Assembly: GCF_905220565.1 (NCBI RefSeq)
Contig: NC_059418.1
Location: 10,345,441-10,409,440 of the forward strand
From: Melitaea cinxia
Taxonomy: Eukaryota > Arthropoda > Insecta > Lepidoptera > Nymphalidae
Length of the DNA stretch: 64,000 nucleotides
Reading direction: 5' to 3'
Shown: in pieces, positions 56,061 through 64,000 of the stretch
Layout of the letters: each line of letters opens with the position of its first letter
How positions within the stretch are numbered: position 1 is the first letter of the stretch
The notes under the pieces: model-generated
The model's input: the letters and a program-made list of their open reading frames with translations, nothing else
Told to the model about the DNA's origin: nothing
Database searches by the model: none
Made by a program: the position numbers and the translations under genes

Positions 56061-57460
56061 TCAATATTCAAAATTGATAATTGAGACGAACAGACAGCGG
56101 AGTTTTATTAGTGTCGTTCCTTTAAAACCTTTGGGAAACGAAACTGCAAAAATAGTGTTTTGAATTTTAGCAGTTATTTACTTATGTCAGTATCCATTAT
56201 TTACAATATTTACAGAAGGTATACCTACATTTGAAAAGTCGACAGTTAGTCTATATCTAAAGACCTCGTTACCTTGTCAAAACAATTGATATTTAAGCAT
56301 GTTAAAGCTTAGTTCAATAATTGTGTTTGCTCGCTAACGAGAAATAAAGCGACTTCAATTACTTCGACTAGTAATGTAACCCAGCAACACAACGTGGGTA
56401 GACGAAAAAAATAGTCAAGAAAGTATGCGATATCAAAAATTACTCAAAAAGTAGTAATCCAATTAAAAAAAAAAATCACAACGTTTCATATTTTCGTGAG
56501 CTCGTAACCGTAAAGGATTTTTATTACTAAACATCGTCGCCCGTCTGTAACAAGACTGACATAAATATTAATTAAAGTTGGTTTTCTATGTAACACGTGT
56601 ATGTATTTCTTTATTTTTATCCGACTTCCAAAACAAGAAAAGATTCTCGATTAGATTGTATTTTTTTATGTATTAAAAAAAAAGAATCATCGAACTAGGT
56701 CTCATGCAGTAAAAAGTTCTCGGGTAAGACACTTAAAGTACAGTGGAATTGATAACCTCCTACTTTTTTGAAATTGGTTAAAAATAAAATAAAAATTAAA
56801 TGCCCTATGATAACAAACTACTAGCATTCACTTTATTTTGTTGTTACTTGTTTTTATATCTACTATTATAACGCACATTGTGTATAGACTAGCCCGTTGG
56901 CGCAGTTTGTAGTGTTTGTGTTTTTACTGCTCCGCGGTTTGTGGGTTCGATTCCCGCCTGAGTCTGTTAGTAATATTTGTATTTATTTATTTATATGTAT
57001 ATGCGTTATCTCGATCTATATTTATCAAATAAATATTCAACAGTCTGCTGTTACATGTACCACGAGCATTAAGTTCATTAAGTTGCTTACCATAGGAACA
57101 GACGACCGTGTGTGTATGTTATAAGACAAAAAAAAACATACTGTGAAATACCAAGTGTTTACCTATTATAAATCTTGAGATAGCCCTGTGACACGAACAG
57201 ACAGCAGAAAGAGCAGGAGTCTTAGTTAGAAGTTCCGTTACACACAGTGGCGTGGTAAGGAACTGCGAAAATTCGCAAGATAAACACATACACACACACA
57301 CACTTGCCTCTATAAGTTCGCGCCAAAAATTGCGTGAATTCTCCAGCGTGGTGAATATGGGCAACACACGTGAGTTTACGCCATTTATGGCGTGAATTTA
57401 AGGAGGCCTATGTCCGGCAATGGACTGCGATAGGCTGAAGTGACGGTGTGATGATAATGG
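56060..57460. repeat. segment block D, copy 3
   Basis: Closely matches D2 (40455-41780), including the 'accgacttc' remnant (56318-56790), a SINE (56888-57115), a CA microsatellite (57290-57304) and an RTE-like LINE tail (57320-57460). Confidence 0.8.
56888..57115 (+). mobile_element. tRNA-derived SINE
   Basis: The head 'cccgttggcgcagtttgtag' with T-arm 'tttgtgggttcgattcccgc' keeps both pol III boxes. The 3' end is 'accataggaacagacgaccg'. Positional equivalent of the copies at 13436 and 41245. Confidence 0.7.
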
Positions 57461-58900
57461 TGATGACATTTATCTATTATCGAGTAAAAACACAGCGAAA
57501 ATTATCTGCGCCTCCTGCGATAAGCTATATAAGTTGAGTTATATCAGGTAAATTATGTGAACAGGTGAATCGTCACGAGTAGCGACTCATGTTAATTTTT
57601 AAGTATTAATTATGGTATGTAAGTAAATGTATTAGGGCTCCGTTTCTCCTACATGGTGATAGGGGACGGAACTAGAAAAATTGGGTTGTTTTCGGATTAC
57701 CTTATATTAGTGCTAGCTACAGCATGATGTGTGGCGCGAACTTAAGGAGGCCTATGTCCAGCAGTGGACTGCGATAGGCTGAAGTGATGATGACAGAGCT
57801 AACTAAAACGTTAACTGTGCTAACGCTAGCAAAGCAAGACATTCTCATAATCGACTATAAACACAAAATAAAAACCTTGCCACCGTGATTTGTAACTCGA
57901 TGAGTGCCACCTGTTACCAAGTAGAAACATACACAGTACATTCGCTTTTGTTTGATCGGCGTAGCTTTGCTCGAACCATGAGCGCCATCTATCAACAAGT
58001 TGCAACATACAGCGAACATGTCTATGAATGTTCAGTCGTTGATTGGTCTGTTACGGGTATCGTACTGTTATGAATCGTGGTGTTCAGATTTTATTTCTTC
58101 TATATATTTGAGTTGATGAATAAAAATATGGTTAGTGAATTATTTTGTAACAACTGACACTGACTCTAGTGACGCCGGGAGTGACGTATTAATAGTACTT
58201 CAAGCTTGCTGTAAGATATAGGAATATATGCACTGTATGTACGAGTAGCAAAGAACAATTTATGGTTTAATTTTACAATTTTGTAAATTTTAACTATAAT
58301 TTGATTCATTTGTTAGAACATCTTATATTTGAAGTAAAACTTCTTTACGCTCGCTTCACTAGGAGTGTGAGCTGGTCAATGCGTTACGAGAACGTTATGA
58401 AAAGTGTGATCGGGCGATGCGAACGGTGCAAGAGAGAAAGATGCAAGCACACATTTTCTTTCTTTCTTTCTCTCATAGCCAGTTACGTTTCGTATATCTG
58501 AGGAACAGTGCAGCACTATTGTGCAGAAGTTTTACTTCAGTCGTGTGCTCCAAAGCAGGCTCGTATTTATTTTAATCATCATTATCATTCTTAAGAAGTA
58601 AATTCCAGTCGCGTGTCAGAGATGTTTCACGCATTTTATTTAAAGCAATATAAACATTCAAACGACCTCTGTGCATTCAACGCATTTTTTCTAACTAAAT
58701 AGTTATTTTAAAAGACAAAACGTCCTCAGCTTAATTCATCACAACGTCGCTTGCGATGTGACGCATGTTAATTTTTAGCGTTTTAAGGTAACTCGGTTCG
58801 GTAACTGTTACTAAACAAGTTAGCAAGCTGTGATTTAATTTCTTACAACAGGAGTCGAGTAAATTAACATAGGGCAGCTAGTAGTGATGACACCACTTAT
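57460..58900. repeat. segment block B, copy 4
   Basis: Matches B1 from about 1670 to 3060 in pieces. It has private insertions: an extra LINE tail (57728-57797, 'cctatgtccagcagtggact') and a MITE (58328-58542). The cysteine-rich frame is not reached in this copy. Confidence 0.75.
58328..58542. mobile_element. MITE with 'gaagtaaaacttct' ends
   Basis: The left end 'gaagtaaaacttct' (from 58329) and the right end 'agaagttttacttc' (to about 58540) are inverted repeats. The insertion separates sequences that are adjacent in B1 (near 2625) and B2 (near 15245), so it is private to B4. A related left end lies at about 23142. No coding capacity. Confidence 0.6.
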
Positions 58901-60510
58901 TACATTACTTCCTTAAGCAAATGAATTGTAAACATTCATAATATTGTAAAATTTCGAAATAAATTAATCCCTATAGTTAAAATTATAAACAAGTCTGATA
59001 AATAAAAAAATATTGCCGATAGATGGCGCTCATATGGTCGACTATACGTAATGAATCTCACTGACAAGGTTTTTATGTTTAAATATAAAGTCCACTACGA
59101 TTAATTCAAAATTTCAACAAGGTCTTTTCACACGTAACTCTTACGCTTACCTGTGGAAGGATCTTGCTAATTTTTAACAACTTAAATTTAAGCCACAGCA
59201 AGTTTTATATTTACGTATGTTAATAGTTTTAACAGAACTTAATATTAAATCATCCTCGCGTATAATACACATCATGCCGAACACTCACTTTATTACTAAT
59301 ATGAAAAGTATATTTTAATTATGCATCAAGTTCTACAATCCCGATCAAAACTACACTCGGATAATTGAAACACTTTGTCCAATCACTCTGTAAATGAGTT
59401 TCTCTGACAATTACATATTAACTAATAACAGCTTCGTACAGACATACGAATATTGTCGACTCATTTAACATTACACGATCAAAAAGTTAATTTTATAGAC
59501 GTAACAAATGAACGTGAATTATTAATGGGTTGATACTTCTGACACAGTTATAAAGGTGCAGTGAGCTGATGAGGTGGAAGATGTTAATAGCAATAAAAGT
59601 ACTAAAAGGTTATTGATAAAATTAAACTTAGACATAGTTACGAATAAAGATCATTAAAATTAAAATATATCTTTAAATATCTATCTCCAAATTGGAAGCT
59701 GGGTGTAGAAAAATGCTAAAATTAATTTGTTATCGTTACAGACAGAAACTGTATGTTTCATTTAATATTTAATTTTTACTTCAACATGTGTATCAATATG
59801 TCATTTGTATAAAAATATTGATCTCACAGAAGAAGTTTAGATATTATGAACGCGAAATAAATATGCGACTATACACAGGTACATGTATCATTCAATTTAT
59901 TGTCAAATGAATACTTGAGTAATCAAAAGAAAACTGAATGTTCATATAAAGGAAAAACAACACGTATATCTGTTAAGCAAAATGACGAATGATCTTCAAT
60001 TACTTCCCGTGATCTGGCTTTTACTGGTCATTGCGACATTTACAGCACAACAATTGTGTAGGTATACCTCATACAATAACATTATTTATAATTTTATTAC
60101 AGCTACTTTAGTATTGTAGTGTAGTGTTGTTGTGTAGAATTGAAAGTATCAAGACGATTGGTCTGAGCTACATCCGTGAGGGAGCGGTCTTATCGCGGCT
60201 TGTAGTATGAATTTTAATATTTAATTAAAACTCACGGTAGGGTTGAATATATACGTGAAATAACACTGTCTAGAGTAAGGAGTGAAATATCGTCGAAAAT
60301 ATAAGTTTCTCAAAGTGGACCATCCGTAACTGTTCAAATTACTTTTCGTTTTTCTCGATTACGAATAAAGAACCGCGCTGGCAAGAATTTTTTCTTGTAT
60401 ATAAGGCTAAGTAAGTATATTAAGTTACAAAAATTGATTTAAAGTCCCTGCGAGTGACGTTTACTGTTTTACTTAAAAATTTACTTAAAAAGTTGTATAT
60501 ATTAGATTGG
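58900..60510. other. AT-rich stretch with short dispersed repeats
   Basis: Contains 'gatagatggcgctcatatgg' with 'aatgaatctcactgacaagg' (59020-59110) and a diverged piece at about 60360-60420, both of the family at 8796. No gene is recognised. Confidence 0.45.
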
Positions 60511-61700
60511 GTGTCTCGTTCAGATTGTTAAAAACAGTAGAAACTTTGACCTAAGCCAAGTCTACGGTTCTCCTATTATTAGCTATGATGAAAAATTAAA
60601 GGCAACAGCAAAATTAAATGAAATAGGGACCTAATGGACGTATTTACAAAAAATAATTATCGTGTCGGTAGATGCCTACGTAATAACTTTTAAACTACCG
60701 TCACATAAAAATGACTCACAAAATTAGTATGAAAATGAAACTTCAAATTGCTTTAATTTACCTTTCATCAAGAACTTACAAGAATATTTCACAATTTAAA
60801 AACTGTGACGCAGAATTTTAATGAAATTTCCCCCACGAGATAAAGGTTATCGTTCGCTAGCTAATACTATAAGGAATCAATTTTTGTTTCCGACTTAAAC
60901 ACGCTTATATCAACTCGATTTCCCACTTACATAGATTGCATGAAGACATTGTCACACTGCGTTCTTATAAGTCGAGGGACGGTACACGTATTGGAATCGT
61001 TACAATATTAAATCGAATTATTAGAAGAATAAATCAAAGTAGAAATGTATAGAATTGACTTCTATAATTACTACAACATTTTAACGTTATTTAATCACCA
61101 ATTAAAACATCGAAAGCAATTTATGTCATTGTGTTTGCTCACAAGCGATAAAGTAACATACAAAAAATACAGTGGAATGGATATCCTCTCCTTTTTTTGG
61201 TGTTGGTTAAAAAAACTAAATGTCCTGAGGTTACAAACTATTAACATTGACTCCATTTTGCTTCTATTTGTGGTTATATCTCATAGACAATCCCATGGGC
61301 ACAGTTTGTAGTCGCCAGTCTTCCCGCTCCTTCTTTCACTCGTAACAAATGTCTGTATGGGCCACACAGGTGATTATTGTGGTTTCAATGGTTTTTTTTC
61401 TACTTCACTGGGTGTGTTTCCAGGTTTCTAACACAGGAAAGCGAAGCCTTAGTTATAAGTGTTCTGTTACACACTGTGACGTGGTAAGGAAGTAGAAAAA
61501 ATTTGATAAGTAAAGTACATAATGATTTCAAGCGAGTAATCCCGACGTGATTTACAGATTCATAAAAACACAATAATAACGATCTCGTCACTGCGATTCA
61601 GTATTCGTAGCTAACAATGAGCGCCATCTATCAACACAGAGTGACACTTCGATCTATACGACCTCGCTCTGACTGCGATGGAACGACATTTTACTACAAA
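60510..61700. repeat. segment block E, copy 2
   Basis: Aligns with E1 outside the piggyBac insertion. The uninterrupted sequence 'gctttaatttacctttcatc' at about 60750 is the empty site. The right part includes a 'gttccgttacacactgtg' family member (61445-61690). Confidence 0.75.
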
Positions 61701-61824
61701 ATTTAATAGACAGTTCTAGAGATTATGGTAGTTCTTGCTGAAGTTGATAATTTTTTTATACATAACAAAGATGTAAACTACATTTAATCGTTCCTTTATT
61801 AATAAAAGTCATTCTTTTGTCGAT

Positions 61825-61890
61825 TACAAATTCTTAATCGCGGTGACACTTTTATCATCGTGTATGTAGTGTGGACTGGAATTATTTTGG
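61825..61890. repeat. 'aatcgcggtga' dispersed repeat
   Basis: It contains 'acaaattcttaatcgcggtg' and 'acacttttatcatcgtgtat'. Same family as at 8796, partial. Confidence 0.4.
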
Positions 61891-61914
61891 GTATCCTATC
61901 TGAACACGTGAAGA

Positions 61915-62180
61915 GAGAAGGTGGCGATAATCTTACTGCCGTAACCACGCAGCAGGGTGTCGTAAGAGACGACTAACACAGTTCCACTACCACCTAGGAC
62001 AGTAGGAAGCTAATCGATGGCGGGATAACAATCCAACTGCTGGCTTTGAGCAGCGTCTTCGGTGCGACAAAGCCAGCCTTGCGGTTACCAACCCGCCTGC
62101 CCAGCGTAGTGACTTTGGGCAAAATACATGAGTTCATTCCATTTTCGGTGTGAACTTGTGGAGATCGATGTCCAGCAGGG
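61915..62180 (+). repeat. RTE-like LINE 3' fragment, longer copy
   Basis: The stretch includes 'gcagggtgtcgtaagagacg', 'cacagttccactaccaccta', 'gctggctttgagcagcgtct', 'acaaagccagccttgcggtt' and 'acccgcctgcccagcgtagt', and ends in the 'ggtgtgaacttgtggagatc' tail. It is the familiar 3' part of lepidopteran RTE-type LINEs without intact coding sequence. Confidence 0.6.
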
Positions 62181-63520
62181 GTAAGGTAAATTATGTGAAC
62201 AGGTGAATCGTAAGGAGTAGCGTCTCGTGTTAGTATTAATTATGGTATGTAAGTAAATGTATTAGGGTTCCGTTTCTCCTACATGGTGATAGGGGACGGA
62301 ATTAGAAAAATTGGGACGTTTCGCAGTTACCTTATAAACTATTAGCGCTAGCTACAGCACTAACTACAACATTAACTGCTGTACTTAACGCTAGCAAAGC
62401 AAGACATTCTCATAATCGACTATAAACACAATTATAAAAACCTTGCAATCGCGATTTGTAATTTGATGAGTGCCATCTATTACGAGGTAGAAACATACCC
62501 GATACATTCGCTTTTGTTTGATCGGCGTGGTTTTGCTCGAACCATGAGCGCCATCTATCAACAAGTTGCAACATACAGCGAACCTGTCTATGAATGTTCA
62601 GTCGCTGATTGGTCTGTTACGGGTAATGGATCGTGGTGTTGAAATTTTATCCCTTATATATAAAGTCAGTTACGATACTTTTGACAGCGGGAGAACGGTC
62701 TCGTTCGTGTACCGCTTGCACGATGATACCGTTCTCTCATTTTTGATGATTTCTCGCATAAGTTGAAATTAATAGTCCCATAGACATCTGTTTGCTTATT
62801 TATTTTATTAAATAACTCACGTTGTCCTGATGGTTGTACCGATTTGTCTTTCGTGCAGGAGTCAGACTTGTACTTCAAGCAATCAATTTTATACAAATAT
62901 ATATATTTGAGTTTATGACAAAAAAAATATAGTTAGTGAATTCGTATAATACAACTGACGCTGACTTCTAGTGACGCTGAGAGTGACGTTTTAATAGTGC
63001 GTTAAGCTTATTGTAATATACAGAAATATGTGTATCGGTTTATAGCAACAGCAGCAAGGAACAATTTAACTATGACTATCAGTGTTCCTCCACTATATTA
63101 TGCATGTATTATACATATAGATCTTTCTCTGAAATCACTCTATTTACTAAAGAAAACCGCATCAAAATCTGTTACGTAGTTTTAAGGATCTAAGCATACA
63201 GACAGCAGGAATCGACTTTGTTATATACTATGTAATAATATATATTTAGGTTTATGACAAAAATATGGTTAGTGAATTCTTGTGAAACAACTGACCCTTG
63301 GTAACGCTGAGAGTGACGTTTTAATAGTGCTTTAAGCTTATTGTAAGATATATGAATATATGTACCGGTATATACAAGTGGCAAGGAACAATAATTGATG
63401 TTATAATGTTACAATTTTGTAATTACAATTTGATTTATTTGATATAACGCCTAATTTTAGGTAGTTATCATTATAATTCGTTAGAAGTAAATTCCAGTCG
63501 CGTTTCAGAGACATCTCATA
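62180..63520. repeat. segment block B, copy 5
   Basis: Matches the left parts of B1, B2 and B4, starting 'aggtaaattatgtgaacagg' and running through 'agcgctagctacagcactaa', 'atcaacaagttgcaacatac' and 'gttgtcctgatggttgtacc'. The stretch 'aaaatatggttagtgaattc' with 'gacgttttaatagtgc' occurs twice (about 62920-63010 and 63250-63340), a further internal duplication. Confidence 0.75.
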
Positions 63521-63837
63521 CGTTTTGATCATCTCTGCCATCAAATCTTTTCATCTCTCGTTTTTACCACTCTTAACAAATTTCCAATGAGTTATAGATT
63601 TTTATTCGCGTAGAGCTTCCACAGAAATTTATTACTAAAACATTAAAAACATACAAAACATACAAAGCATACGTTTTTTGTTGTAACTTTCGTCAAAGTC
63701 AGCTGGGGAAGTAAATTTCGTAACAAATTTCTTTTTAAGATTTGTTAACAATAGACTCAAGTCCATGGAATTCCATTTTATTGTAATTAATTACTGCAGT
63801 AAAGTCAATAGATCTAAGTTTCATTGCAATTAAAGAA

Positions 63838-63960
63838 ATAACCGGCCAAGTGCGAGTCGGACTCGCGCACCGAGGGTTCCGTACAAACAAAATGATTAAA
63901 AATGTTTTTATTATATTATGTAAAAAAAATATGCTTTTCGCAATTTTTTCTTTATCTCTC
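63838..63960 (+). repeat. 'ccggccaagtgcgagtcgga' dispersed repeat
   Basis: The sequence 'aaccggccaagtgcgagtcg' then 'gactcgcgcaccgagggttc' and 'cgtac' is one of the most widespread repeats of lepidopteran genomes. It runs towards the window end. Confidence 0.6.
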
Positions 63961-64000
63961 ATATAAGAAGTTGCTTTGTACGAAATTTCAAGATTCTGAG

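Overview
This looks like accessory DNA of a lepidopteran insect (moth or butterfly). It is AT-rich. It is saturated with repeats I recognise from Lepidoptera: tRNA-derived SINEs, 3' tails of RTE-like LINEs, a Helitron-like 3' end, piggyBac elements, and the 'accgacttc ... gaagtcggtt' inverted-repeat family. I see no convincing host gene with introns and a start codon. The nearest candidate is a duplicated cysteine-rich open frame (5370-5990 and 19498-20097). The assignment to Lepidoptera comes from repeat types known to me, not from a search.

The backbone is an old tandem segmental duplication. Five sequence blocks, here called A to E, recur in the same orientation and nearly the same order: A1-B1-C1-E1 (about 215-11880), D1-B2-C2-A2 (12950-32700), D2-B3-C3-A3 (40455-52960) and D3-B4-E2-B5 (56060-63520). 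The copies differ by point changes, indels and private transposon insertions. They therefore supply empty sites that date and delimit several insertions.

The main mobile elements, from left to right, are: a decayed piggyBac (9428-10947, inside E1); a Helitron-like element (about 11979-12349); a second piggyBac reduced to its N- and C-terminal coding ends (20890-22219); a 5'-truncated R1-like LINE fragment with a 15-bp target duplication (22232-22873); a complete 4.09-kb DNA transposon with 30-bp terminal inverted repeats, 4-bp target duplication and a decayed two-exon transposase (23519-27609, inside C2, probably Sola-like); an LTR retrotransposon (44569-49768, between C3 and A3); and a composite insertion with a 181-bp fold-back and a 118-bp minisatellite (about 51290-52745, inside A3).

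The most unusual object is the LTR retrotransposon. Its two 475-bp LTRs look identical and it has an intact Ty3/gypsy-type pol. Its primer binding site does not stop after 18 nt. It runs on into a complete complement of mature tRNA-Lys(CUU), 76 nt including CCA (45045-45120). This copy is joined directly to the nucleocapsid part of gag, so the rest of gag is missing. The only unexpected base in the tRNA copy is at position 58, the site of the m1A modification that normally stops plus-strand strong-stop synthesis. This is what one would expect if reverse transcriptase read through the whole primer tRNA, misincorporated at m1A58, and then resumed on gag. Gag and pol are linked by a classic -1 slippery heptamer, A AAA AAC.
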